A stretch of 32,618 nt of DNA from a virus: the IMG/VR virus record IMGVR_UViG_3300030389_000498, positions 1-32,618 of that record. The stretch is one strand, 5' to 3'. Shown here one piece after another: positions 17,768 through 23,806 of the stretch. The position numbers were made by a program, and so were the translations under genes. Positions within the stretch are counted from its first letter, which is position 1. Each line of letters begins with the position of its first letter. The notes under the pieces are model-generated. The model saw only the letters and a program-made list of their open reading frames with translations, ran no database searches and was not told where the DNA came from.

Positions 17768-17979
17768 CACAAATTATCTTGTCCATACAATTCTACCAAA
17801 GCTTTGCGTGGTATCAACCAAGTGCCACCAACACGCTCTGCCTCTAGCTTTCCTGATTTGAGCATCCTGTACATCAGGTTAAGCTTTGTTTTATCATCTG
17901 TGCCAAACAGGATAAGACACGCTTCTTTCGCTGTATATAACAGCTTGCCATCAGCACTTTTAAAATGGGATGTCATCAT
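17767..17979 (-). CDS. Excisionase-like HTH protein
   Basis: A 70-residue protein. The first of two adjacent ATGs is chosen because AAGGAA lies 7 bases upstream. Residues of about 10-60 (LYTAKEACLILFG, then KLNLMYRMLKSGKLEAERVGGTWLIPRKAL) follow the winged-helix layout of excisionase/MerR-type DNA-binding domains. Its first 20 bases overlap the coding sequence for the acidic tail of the SSB-like protein. No integrase is seen in the window, so it may act as a regulator rather than an excisionase. Confidence 0.65.
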   Translation of the reverse strand: MMTSHFKSADGKLLYTAKEACLILFGTDDKTKLNLMYRMLKSGKLEAERVGGTWLIPRKALVELYGQDNL

Positions 17980-18292
17980 CGTCCGTTTCCTTAACTGCTG
18001 GCTGATACTTCTGATTGATGGCATCCCCCACTGGCTTTAGACCACCCTGCGATATACCGTCAGCGATGTTGTCTTTTGATTCGTAATCTCTTACTTCAGA
18101 TATTGCTATGGACAAACTGTTGTCATCGTTTTCAAAGACTGCAACAGAATATCTTGAATCACCTCGCAAGTGTATGTCTGCTGGCGATCCATCTACAAAT
18201 GGTTTCCAGTTACCGTTGCCGTGTGTGCCTCGCTTATGGTCATCATTTGGAAACACTTTGATTGTGGTAACTTTGATATATCTTCTAGCCAT
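17960..18292 (-). CDS. SSB-like single-stranded-DNA-binding protein
   Basis: A 110-residue protein that ends in DDDDIPF, the acidic, Phe-terminated tail by which SSB proteins recruit partner enzymes. The body (VTTIKVFPNDD, then FVDGSPADIHLRGDSRYSVAVFENDDNSLSIAISEV) is beta-rich and could be a small OB-fold, though it is shorter than E. coli SSB (178). It lies directly after the ERF-type annealing gene with TAATG overlap and AAAGGAG upstream. Together they form a phage recombination pair. Confidence 0.68.
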   Translation of the reverse strand: MARRYIKVTTIKVFPNDDHKRGTHGNGNWKPFVDGSPADIHLRGDSRYSVAVFENDDNSLSIAISEVRDYESKDNIADGISQGGLKPVGDAINQKYQPAVKETDDDDIPF

Positions 18293-18963
18293 TACGCTTC
18301 TCCTTTTAGTTGTTTCATTTTCTTCTGTATTCTATCTACAGCCATCTTTGCCAAGTCAGGGTTGTGTTGCCTCATGTGGGCAATCCCGTTTTTTGTATGA
18401 TCAGTGTTACACCAAGCAATAAACTTACCTTTGTCAGTGACCTCGCCCACCTTTTTGTTTACCTCACCAAAAAAGTCTTGCGTCTTGCGTACCTCTGGAT
18501 CGTCATCACGCTTGGCTGGCACAGGGTTTTCTGGGTCAACCACAGGCTTATTCTCTGCTTCTGCCTGTGCTTCACGCTTGCGACCTACACCATCCATCTC
18601 ATTAGCAGATGCGTACTCACCACCAGCTAGGCCGATAGATGCAAGCGCACGGCCTACAGCAGATGTCTCACAATTTTCTAAGGCTGATGTTTGATTGACA
18701 TGGCCTTGTCCTCTTATCTCTTCAGCCATGCCAGCCCCAACAACTATGCCGTCAAGGTTTGTGATGGTGGCTTTGACAACCACACGCTGCCCATCATCGA
18801 CAAGGATCTGTGTGTCTACACCGTACTCCGTACCATAGAACCGCCGGAACGCTTCCATTCGATGCACAACCTGTGTGTACATCTTACCGCCACGCTGCTT
18901 CACGCCATGAGTTTTGTTTAACTCATGCACAAAGTCCATAACATTGCTAAAATTATTCTCCAT
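18292..18963 (-). CDS. erf: ERF-type single-strand annealing recombinase
   Basis: A 223-residue protein. The core SAVGRALASIG (residues 101-111) followed by LAGGEYASANEM is the hallmark of the ERF superfamily, which anneals complementary DNA strands during phage recombination and genome circularisation. Residues 1-100 form the DNA-binding core; residues of about 125-165 are a Pro/Glu/Asp-rich linker; the C-terminal segment is helical. GAGG lies 9 bases before the ATG, and it overlaps the preceding gene by 11 bases. Confidence 0.88.
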   Translation of the reverse strand: MENNFSNVMDFVHELNKTHGVKQRGGKMYTQVVHRMEAFRRFYGTEYGVDTQILVDDGQRVVVKATITNLDGIVVGAGMAEEIRGQGHVNQTSALENCETSAVGRALASIGLAGGEYASANEMDGVGRKREAQAEAENKPVVDPENPVPAKRDDDPEVRKTQDFFGEVNKKVGEVTDKGKFIAWCNTDHTKNGIAHMRQHNPDLAKMAVDRIQKKMKQLKGEA

Positions 18964-19372
18964 TTTTGATGTCCTCTTTATGTAAATAACCTAGTGATTC
19001 ATCTGCATATCCAAAAACAGGATTTGCAGGAACTCCAATAACTTCAACACCAAGCCATGCATCTTTGTTGCCAGCGTATTTCTTCTGAAACCAAGCTGAT
19101 ATATTTGGTATTATAGAACGAACAAAATCTTCATTGTCAGAGTGTTCAAAGTTACCCAATTCCTCATAAAAATCTCTTCCTTGAGGTTGCTTTCCGTAAC
19201 TATTGACATAAATAAAATATCGAATGTTCTCTGGCTCTGTTAAATGGTCAAGACGAAATGCTTCCTTCAAAGCCAATGCAGCTTCTTTGTCTGTCTTTGC
19301 CGATGGATCAAATGCTCTGCCAATATCTAATGCCTTTTTGGTAAGTTTGATCCGTGTGTTGTCTTCATCCAT
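18953..19372 (-). CDS. Hypothetical protein upstream of ERF
   Basis: A 139-residue protein. The ATG at 19372 is chosen because GGAG lies 7 bases upstream; the reading frame extends a few codons further but that part has no ribosome site. It is acidic and mixed helix and strand (RYFIYVNSYGKQPQGRDFYEELG near the middle). No motif recognised. It overlaps the small coiled-coil gene before it and ERF after it, so it is probably part of the recombination or replication set. Confidence 0.6.
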   Translation of the reverse strand: MDEDNTRIKLTKKALDIGRAFDPSAKTDKEAALALKEAFRLDHLTEPENIRYFIYVNSYGKQPQGRDFYEELGNFEHSDNEDFVRSIIPNISAWFQKKYAGNKDAWLGVEVIGVPANPVFGYADESLGYLHKEDIKNGE

Positions 19373-19514
19373 TCTTTTTCTCCAACAATTCTGCAATTAA
19401 CCGAACCGCAGTTGTAAATGCTCTTACTTGATCATCTACAATCTTTTCAAGCTCCTCGATCCTATCCCCCATTACATCAATCCGCTGATGTATTTCCATT
19501 TCTGATTCAGTCAT
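19365..19514 (-). CDS. Short coiled-coil protein (49 residues)
   Basis: A reading frame from the ATG at 19514, read leftward, to a TGA at 19365. The product MTESEMEIHQRIDVMGDRIE... is a single amphipathic helix with heptads of Ile, Met and Leu. GGGAG sits upstream, it overlaps the winged-helix gene by 8 bases, and its stop overlaps the next start (ATGGATGA). These couplings support a real gene. It may be an oligomerisation or adaptor peptide. Confidence 0.6.
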   Translation of the reverse strand: MTESEMEIHQRIDVMGDRIEELEKIVDDQVRAFTTAVRLIAELLEKKNG

Positions 19515-19836
19515 TTGCTTGCTCCCTATAAAAATCTTTGTGCCACATTATATGCTGCTGTCTGCCTGATTCGGCCTTCTGCTTGCGGTCATCAACGCAG
19601 ATGATACCTTTTTCCTTCAACTGCTTGTAACGTGCCGTAATTGTGCTATATCGTAGATGCGGCAGTGCATCTACTATCTGGTCAGATATTGCGCCTGTCG
19701 CACCAAACCTTGCAATCGTATCAGCAACAATCCTCTCCATGTCACTGACAGGTAATGACTCAGCAGCATCGTGGCTGGTGTCTGGGTCATTACTCCTAAC
19801 CAACTTAAAAGCTGGTGTGTCGAATAAATCATTCAT
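19507..19836 (-). CDS. Winged-helix DNA-binding protein
   Basis: A 109-residue protein. The start at 19836 is preferred because it overlaps the previous stop (ATGA) and has GGAG six bases upstream. The N-terminal motif SNDPDTSHDAAESL is frequent in phage replication or regulatory proteins. Residues of about 40-90 (VADTIARFGATGAISDQIVDALPHLRYSTITARYKQLKEKG) form a winged helix-turn-helix. It may act in initiation of replication or as an operon regulator. Confidence 0.65.
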   Translation of the reverse strand: MNDLFDTPAFKLVRSNDPDTSHDAAESLPVSDMERIVADTIARFGATGAISDQIVDALPHLRYSTITARYKQLKEKGIICVDDRKQKAESGRQQHIMWHKDFYREQAND

Positions 19837-20105
19837 CTGATTCTCCATACCTTGATTACCTCTTTGCCATTGTGCATAACAGAGCGTGTCATAACATCAC
19901 CTTGCTCTTTGCCTTTTCTGTGCCTTTTGATAAAGCCATAGATGCGTAAGGCTTGCTTTCTGTCTGGACAAATAACATAGTCATTTACATCCATGCTGTA
20001 TGCTATCTGTCTCGCCTCTGCCATAGATGGATGACGATCCATCGGGTAAGGAATTTGCCTTCCCTCTTTCACGCCCTTTAGTTTTCCCCAAAGAATTTCA
20101 AACAT
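19833..20105 (-). CDS. Hypothetical basic protein
   Basis: A 90-residue protein (MFEILWGKLKGVKEGRQIPY...) starting in a TAATG overlap with the nuclease-like gene, with GGAGAG upstream. It is rich in Lys and Arg in the second half (FIKRHRKGKEQGD), so nucleic-acid contact is possible. The SMAEARQIAYSMDVNDYVICP segment suggests a small globular fold. Not recognised. Confidence 0.55.
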   Translation of the reverse strand: MFEILWGKLKGVKEGRQIPYPMDRHPSMAEARQIAYSMDVNDYVICPDRKQALRIYGFIKRHRKGKEQGDVMTRSVMHNGKEVIKVWRIR

Positions 20106-20989
20106 TAGTCTCTCCAAAGTTGTCTTGCTAGTTCAAGGATGTTTGGGCCATGACGCCTTGCTATCTCATTGAAGTCTGGCTGCACCAGACCAGCAAGTGT
20201 GTGCCAGTTGCCCCTTGCAGCCCTCACAAGATTTTGTGTGGTTTTCCATGACCGGACTGCATGATTGTAAGCACGTTCAAGACTTTCATCTGTGAGTGCT
20301 TCACAATTCTGTGAATTTGCTATGTGATAGCCTGATGCTGTAACGTACAGCAGTGATGGTGATTGACCTGACGCTTTCCAATAAACAGCCATCTGCACAG
20401 TTTGATTCCATGACGGTGTAGTCTGTGGCTTTGGTATGCGCCAACTTCTTGTGCCATCTTTTTTGGGTGGATTACGTAACGGTAGCTGACATTTTGTATC
20501 AGCAAACTCACCGCCCGCATGGTAGTCTCTGTAATACATGATTGAAACATCTAGGCCATCTACTTTGTGCCAGCTTTGATGTTCACCTTCTAGAAGGTTA
20601 GCTTTTGCTGACCATTCTTTTACAGCCGCAACAGCGTTTGCAACCATTTCTGGGATATGCTCACGAAAGGCTTCATGTTCTTCAGCGTCTTTCTCTTCCC
20701 ATGTTCGAGGCTTGTATTCATCATAACGTGACATTGTGTGACGGATTGCTTCTGCTACAGGCATACCTTCTTGCTGCCCAATAAGCTCATTGTATTTATG
20801 AGTGCCGCAGATTAAATCAGCCCCACCTTGTATGCACGTTCCAGCGTTCATCCTAGCTGACCCAGGTGTACGCATATTGTGGACTTTTTGTAACCACTTC
20901 TTTAAAACCCACTCTGCTTTCTCTTGATTAGCCCCATAAGCACTATCGTATCCATATCCGAAGTCGTCATAATATTCTGGATTGTTCAT
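20105..20989 (-). CDS. PD-(D/E)XK nuclease-like protein
   Basis: A 294-residue protein. The ATG at 20989 is chosen; the upstream in-frame TTG at 21010 lies in the ribosome site itself (GGAGAGAGG). The segment VDGLDVSIMYYRDY...GGEFADTKCQLP (Asp147, Asp164, Lys166) fits the core of RecB/Cas4-type PD-(D/E)XK nucleases, and residues 97-137 are a long acidic helix as often precedes it. Next to an ERF-type protein it would resect DNA ends for annealing. The first acidic catalytic residue is not certain, so a nuclease-derived role is possible. Confidence 0.62.
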   Translation of the reverse strand: MNNPEYYDDFGYGYDSAYGANQEKAEWVLKKWLQKVHNMRTPGSARMNAGTCIQGGADLICGTHKYNELIGQQEGMPVAEAIRHTMSRYDEYKPRTWEEKDAEEHEAFREHIPEMVANAVAAVKEWSAKANLLEGEHQSWHKVDGLDVSIMYYRDYHAGGEFADTKCQLPLRNPPKKDGTRSWRIPKPQTTPSWNQTVQMAVYWKASGQSPSLLYVTASGYHIANSQNCEALTDESLERAYNHAVRSWKTTQNLVRAARGNWHTLAGLVQPDFNEIARRHGPNILELARQLWRD

Positions 20990-21210
20990 TGTTTTTTTAC
21001 CTCTCTCCAATGGGTGACATCACCAGTTAGCCAACCACCTTCATCACCTACGAAAACGTGCATACCACGCCACTCTTTGCCTTCTGAATCTACATAGTAA
21101 CCTTCAAAAGTTCCGTGTTCTTGGATTACAAAGTCAGGTCTTGGAGCAAAGTAATACTCAACTCTTTGCCCTATCTCTGGCATACGGTCATCAACACTGA
21201 TCCATTTCAT
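20986..21210 (-). CDS. Small DUF551-like protein
   Basis: A 74-residue protein beginning MKWISVDDRMPEIGQRVEYY and ending VTHWREVKK. The Trp-Ile-Ser-Val-xx-RMPE start and the VTHW ending match the small DUF551 family, common in phages, with no defined function. ATGA overlaps link it to both neighbours, and AAAGGTTGG lies upstream. Confidence 0.72.
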   Translation of the reverse strand: MKWISVDDRMPEIGQRVEYYFAPRPDFVIQEHGTFEGYYVDSEGKEWRGMHVFVGDEGGWLTGDVTHWREVKKQ

Positions 21211-21497
21211 TCAAACCAACCTTTCTCTGCCAAATGTGTAAAAATTTTAGTAAACCTTTCAGCCTCACCACCCTCTGGCTTTTGTGGCTTATCCCTCAAA
21301 GCATAAAAAATATCAGGGCCATGCTTATCAAATAACCGTAAAAGCATATTGCATGACCCATTTGGCTTATAACGCCCAGACTCCCACCTTTTGATAGTGG
21401 TTGCCCCAATTCCAATGACAGCAGCAAACGCCTCTGCCGAACGAAAGCCATGCCTTTTTCTCATGTTTACAATTTTTATTGGCGTGTAGATATTCAT
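21207..21497 (-). CDS. HTH regulator, first gene of the leftward operon
   Basis: A 96-residue protein with a helix-turn-helix at about residues 20-45 (SAEAFAAVIGIGATTIKRWESGRYKP), as in XRE or MqsA-type regulators, followed by LLRLFDKHGPDIFYAL and a polar tail. It is divergent from the HTH gene at 21582; the 84-bp gap holds a palindrome overlapping the -35 boxes. I infer the early-lytic (Cro-side) or repressor member of a two-repressor switch. Which role it has is not decided by the sequence. Confidence 0.75.
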   Translation of the reverse strand: MNIYTPIKIVNMRKRHGFRSAEAFAAVIGIGATTIKRWESGRYKPNGSCNMLLRLFDKHGPDIFYALRDKPQKPEGGEAERFTKIFTHLAEKGWFE

Positions 21498-21531
21498 GTT
21501 TATTTATTCCAATTCGTGTAATATAATGTAA

Positions 21532-21560
21532 GAAATAATAATGTATTGACCAGTTGTCAA
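21532..21560 (-). promoter_or_regulatory. Leftward promoter candidate of the switch region
   Basis: On the minus strand a perfect TTGACA (21560-21555) is followed after 17 bases by TATTTC (21537-21532), a weak -10. The -35 lies inside the palindrome at 21546-21560. A repressor bound there would block it. A second A/T-rich box (TATATT, 21525-21520) is another -10 choice with a poor -35. Confidence 0.5.
21546..21560. promoter_or_regulatory. Operator-like palindrome TTGAC-N5-GTCAA
   Basis: A perfect 5-bp inverted repeat with 5-bp centre. Its two arms are the -35 boxes of the two opposing promoter candidates, so polymerase could probably occupy only one at a time and a dimeric HTH protein bound here would touch both. 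The 7-base string TTGTCAA recurs in the promoter at 26207-26212. Confidence 0.62.
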
Positions 21561-21575
21561 TAGTTATTTTAAGAT
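21546..21575 (+). promoter_or_regulatory. Rightward promoter candidate of the switch region
   Basis: TTGACC (21546-21551), an 18-base spacer, then TAAGAT (21570-21575). Transcription would begin at about 21582, the A of the HTH start codon, giving a leaderless message. No Shine-Dalgarno is visible before that ATG, which fits. The -35 is the left arm of the palindrome. Confidence 0.5.
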
Positions 21576-21581
21576 AAAAGC

Positions 21582-21770
21582 ATGAAGTTAAAACAATACA
21601 TACGTCAGGCAAGAATGACACAAACTCAGTTTGCAAAACAAACTGGCTTGTCTCTGTCTTCCGTTAGCCGCATCATCAGCGGTGACAGACAGCCAAGCTT
21701 GAAGGTTATGCAGATAATCTACAGGGCAACAGATGGAAAGGTGAAAGCTGATGACTTCTTTACAGACTGA
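21582..21770 (+). CDS. Small HTH repressor-like protein (Cro/C1 type)
   Basis: A 62-residue protein, one helix-turn-helix domain: RMTQTQFAKQTGLSLSSVSRIISGDRQPSLKVMQII, typical XRE fold. No ribosome site is visible before the ATG, and the promoter candidate would start transcription at the ATG itself, as lambda cI does from PRM. It lies opposite the other HTH gene and overlaps the zinc-ribbon gene by 20 bases. Confidence 0.82.
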   Translation: MKLKQYIRQARMTQTQFAKQTGLSLSSVSRIISGDRQPSLKVMQIIYRATDGKVKADDFFTD

Positions 21771-21939
21771 TTGTTTTAAATGTCAGGGCAAGGGCTGGGT
21801 CTATGTGCGTAACAACTTTGATCCAACTGGCGGTGATGTAGTGCCTGATTCCTGCTGGGATTGTGACGGGACAGGTAAAGAGCCTGTAAAAGATCAAAAA
21901 ACTTTGGAGTTAATTAACAATGCAGGAGCAATCAAATGA
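21751..21939 (+). CDS. DnaJ-type zinc-ribbon small protein
   Basis: A 62-residue protein with Cys8-x2-Cys11-x-Gly-x-Gly (CFKCQGKG) and Cys35-x2-Cys38-Asp-Gly-Thr-Gly, one zinc site of the DnaJ cysteine-rich type. Such mini-proteins are common in phages. The gene overlaps the HTH gene by 20 bases and has GGTGAAAG before its ATG. Function unknown. Confidence 0.7.
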   Translation: MTSLQTDCFKCQGKGWVYVRNNFDPTGGDVVPDSCWDCDGTGKEPVKDQKTLELINNAGAIK

Positions 21940-22567
21940 GAGTAAGTTTCCGATGCTTTGTCGTTACTCGCATAAAGATAACCCTATACCTACTGGCTGG
22001 AAGTTTACTCTATTACATGGTCATCATGGCTACAATGGGTATGGTGTTTTGACTAGACAAAAAGATGACTTTTATCCTACGCCAAAAGAGGCCGTAGAAG
22101 CCCTCATACGGGCTGAAAAGCTGCCAAAAGATATCTGGGAGCCAGCTTGCGGTGACGGGTCTATCAGTGAGACATTAAAAACTGCTGGTCACAATGTCAT
22201 ATCAACAGACTTGAACGATTGGAATTACGGGACAACAGGCGTGGACTTTCTCATGGAGCTGAAACCTCTTGCGTCAGCCGTTGTGACTAACCCACCTTAC
22301 AAGTTGGCTAACGAGTTTGTAATTAAGTGCTTGGACATGAAGCTGCCATACTTTGCCATGCTGTTAAGGCTAGCTTTCTTGGAAGGCAAGCAGCGCAGAC
22401 AAGAGATATACAACAGGCAACCACCAGCAAGAGTTCACGTTTTCTCTGAGCGTTTGACGATGTGGAGAGGCGATGAAGAGCAACCGGAAGGATCAACAGG
22501 TTTCATAGCTTTTGCGTGGTATATATGGCAACAGGGCAATACAGATACTAAACTGAGGTGGCTATAA
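21920..22567 (+). CDS. DNA N6-adenine methyltransferase
   Basis: A 215-residue protein. DFYPTPKEAVEALI starts the fold at residue 50; motif I is EPACGDG (74-80), followed by STDL (95-98), and the catalytic motif IV is NPPY (124-127), typical of N6-adenine methylases. No separate recognition domain is seen and no restriction partner lies nearby, so it is a solitary methylase that may protect phage DNA or mark sites. The ATG at 21920 (GGAG ten bases before) is one option; the segment before residue 50 is not needed for the fold. The target is unknown. Confidence 0.85.
   Translation: MQEQSNESKFPMLCRYSHKDNPIPTGWKFTLLHGHHGYNGYGVLTRQKDDFYPTPKEAVEALIRAEKLPKDIWEPACGDGSISETLKTAGHNVISTDLNDWNYGTTGVDFLMELKPLASAVVTNPPYKLANEFVIKCLDMKLPYFAMLLRLAFLEGKQRRQEIYNRQPPARVHVFSERLTMWRGDEEQPEGSTGFIAFAWYIWQQGNTDTKLRWL
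21936..22052 (+). CDS. Out-of-frame hydrophobic 38-residue ORF inside the methyltransferase gene
   Basis: An ATG at 21936 with AGGAG eight bases upstream, and in ATGA overlap with the zinc-ribbon stop, opens a second frame of 38 codons. The product starts MRVSFRCFVVTRIKITL, then a hydrophobic segment LYLLAGSLLYYMVIMATMGMVF with no charge. The start signals are better than those of the methyltransferase itself. It could be a small membrane peptide or a start-region coincidence. Confidence 0.3.
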   Translation: MRVSFRCFVVTRIKITLYLLAGSLLYYMVIMATMGMVF

Positions 22568-22980
22568 TGGGCAAGAAAAGCAGGGATAAAGGTGCAGCCT
22601 TTGAGCGTTGGTTATGCAATGAAATAGACCAGCATCTAGGATTCAAGCCAAAGCGCAACCTCTCTCAATACCAAACCAAAGGACAATCAGACATTATAAT
22701 CCCTGGCTTTTCTATTGAGTGTAAGGCTTATGCTAATCGTGGCGGCTGGACACATAAAAAAGACTGGTGGGTGCAAGCTTGTGAACAAGCTGGGGATAAT
22801 GAACCTGTCCTTGTGTATAAGTTTGATTACCAAGAACCAAGGGCAGTCATTTCTCTTTCAGTTATCAACATCGATTACGACTATACAGGCATGACTTGCA
22901 CCCTTTCTCTTTCAGATCTTTGGTACATTATCCGTGAAAAATTATCTGAACAGGGGCTTGGCGAAAGCAAAAATATATGA
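22567..22980 (+). CDS. Holliday-junction-resolvase-like PD-(D/E)XK nuclease
   Basis: A 137-residue protein. The ATG at 22567 overlaps the methyltransferase stop (TAATG) with GAGGTGG before it; an in-frame GTG at 22558 is less likely. Glu13, Asp42 and Glu51-x-Lys53 (SDIIIPGFSIECKAY) form a complete PD-(D/E)XK core in the short form used by Hjc-like resolvases. It would resolve branched DNA before packaging and so completes the ERF/SSB/nuclease set. A site-specific endonuclease is the alternative. Confidence 0.75.
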   Translation: MGKKSRDKGAAFERWLCNEIDQHLGFKPKRNLSQYQTKGQSDIIIPGFSIECKAYANRGGWTHKKDWWVQACEQAGDNEPVLVYKFDYQEPRAVISLSVINIDYDYTGMTCTLSLSDLWYIIREKLSEQGLGESKNI

Positions 22981-22998
22981 TATTTATATTTCTCTTTA

Positions 22999-23056
22999 CA
23001 TTGCTGTGCGGCAGAACTGCAAGGCAATGCTCCCTTTCTCTTCCTCTTTTTTATAA
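22999..23056 (+). terminator. Terminator candidate after the rightward early operon
   Basis: CATTGC (22999-23004) pairs with GCAATG (23024-23029), with GCAG/CTGC inside (23011-23020), and a pyrimidine-rich stretch ending in a run of Ts follows. It starts 18 bases after the resolvase-like gene. The stem is short, so confidence is moderate. Confidence 0.45.
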
Positions 23057-23096
23057 ATAAAAAAAGCAATGCTCTACATCATTGCAAAGCATTGCT
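23050..23096 (-). terminator. Terminator of the leftward small-gene block
   Basis: AGCAATGCT at 23065-23073 pairs perfectly with AGCATTGCT at 23088-23096 (9 bp, 14-base loop). Read leftward it is followed by TTTTTTATTTATAA, a classical intrinsic terminator. It lies 31 bases past the stop of the last gene of the block. Confidence 0.78.
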
Positions 23097-23126
23097 CTTA
23101 TGCCGTGCGGCATTGATCTTTCTCTG

Positions 23127-23318
23127 CTAGTCTACGACTGCGTGTTTTTTGTACAGCAGCACTAAAAGCTGTATTGGCTTGGGTATCTTTCTCTGCCCGT
23201 GTTCATAATAGAAAATTGCTCTTTCTGATACGCCCAATAGCTGACCAAATTGTTTAGCTGTAATTTTTAGCCTCTCTCTTTCGGCCTTAAATTCTGCTGG
23301 CGTCATTTCTTTATTCAT
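23127..23318 (-). CDS. XRE-family HTH protein, last gene of the small-gene block
   Basis: A 63-residue protein consisting of one HTH domain: RLKITAKQFGQLLGVSERAIFYYEHGQRKIPKPIQLLVLL. AAAGGGATAAC precedes the ATG. Its leader contains a hairpin with the block's GGATCAAG string in the loop. It may control the block in which it lies or the rightward genes opposite. The regulator role is a family-level inference. Confidence 0.72.
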   Translation of the reverse strand: MNKEMTPAEFKAERERLKITAKQFGQLLGVSERAIFYYEHGQRKIPKPIQLLVLLYKKHAVVD

Positions 23319-23361
23319 GTTATCCCTTTCCCATAGGCCTTGATCCGCCTATGTTTGCTAG
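23319..23361 (-). promoter_or_regulatory. Repeat leader, copy 9 (hairpin form)
   Basis: Contains CTAGCAAAC and GGATCAAGG like the other leaders, but here GGATCAAG is the loop of a perfect 7-bp hairpin (CATAGGC 23332-23338 with GCCTATG 23347-23353). A second ribosome site, AAAGGGA, follows before the ATG. Confidence 0.6.
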
Positions 23362-23362
23362 T

Positions 23363-23399
23363 AAAGGGCAGTTATGAATCCAACGCATAGCTGCCCTTT
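23363..23399 (-). other. Long hairpin after the gene at 23405
   Basis: AAAGGGCAG (23363-23371) pairs with CTGCCCTTT (23391-23399), continued by a T-G wobble and TATG/CATA, making about 14 pairs with a 9-base loop. No T-run follows in either direction, so it may stabilise or process mRNA rather than end it. Confidence 0.7.
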
Positions 23400-23404
23400 C
23401 TCTT

Positions 23405-23785
23405 TTAGCTTGCACGTTTCTCAACTAGTGCAGTTATGTTTGTTACATTCACAGCAAGATAAGTTTTGCCTGTTTGATCTGTGATATATGACAAGCCAAT
23501 CAGATCACCTGTTTGGGCTTTTCTCTTTAAGCCTGATATGCTGATCCTTTTGTCGCCTCTTGTTTTGGCCCTGTAAAAAGTGACATCACAGGCCGTGCCA
23601 TCGTGCCAAACGCCTTTAACAGTGATTTTTTGGCCCCTCTCTATCTGGCTATAATCAACGTCAAACAAGGCAGCTAGTTTTTGCGTGTCCTTTTTTGCGT
23701 CCATGATGTATTTATTGATCATGGTATCGGTAAGCCTGATCTGTGCTACTTGTGGCGATAGCGATTTAATTACTTTCTTTTCCAT
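23405..23785 (-). CDS. Hypothetical protein with beta-rich C-terminus
   Basis: A 126-residue protein; the ATG at 23785 follows the repeat leader (GAAAGGGCAAACA), and the longer frame upstream lacks one. Residues of about 55-115 (QKITVKGVWHDGTACDVTFYRAKTRGDKRISISGLKR, then GDLIGLSYITDQTGKTYLAVNV) are an alternating strand pattern with Arg-rich turns. This faintly resembles B3-like DNA-binding barrels of restriction enzymes such as the EcoRII N-terminal domain. That is a guess; the family is not recognised. Confidence 0.62.
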   Translation of the reverse strand: MEKKVIKSLSPQVAQIRLTDTMINKYIMDAKKDTQKLAALFDVDYSQIERGQKITVKGVWHDGTACDVTFYRAKTRGDKRISISGLKRKAQTGDLIGLSYITDQTGKTYLAVNVTNITALVEKRAS

Positions 23786-23806
23786 TGTTTGCCCTTTCTC
23801 TTTTAC
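23786..23806 (-). promoter_or_regulatory. Repeat leader, copy 8
   Basis: GTAAAAGAGAAAGGGCAAACA before the ATG. It lacks the TAGC part and has GGGCAA in place of GGATCAA. The TAA stop of the gene before it lies within this leader. Confidence 0.6.

Noticed and set aside
17652-18921. Several plus-strand open frames opposite the ERF/SSB genes
   Set aside because: They lie antisense to well-supported leftward genes, have no ribosome sites and give hydrophobic, Leu-Phe-rich shadow proteins.
20990-21010. TTG start that would lengthen the nuclease-like protein by 7 residues
   Set aside because: These codons are the GGAGAGAGG ribosome site; the ATG at 20989 in ATGA overlap is the better start.
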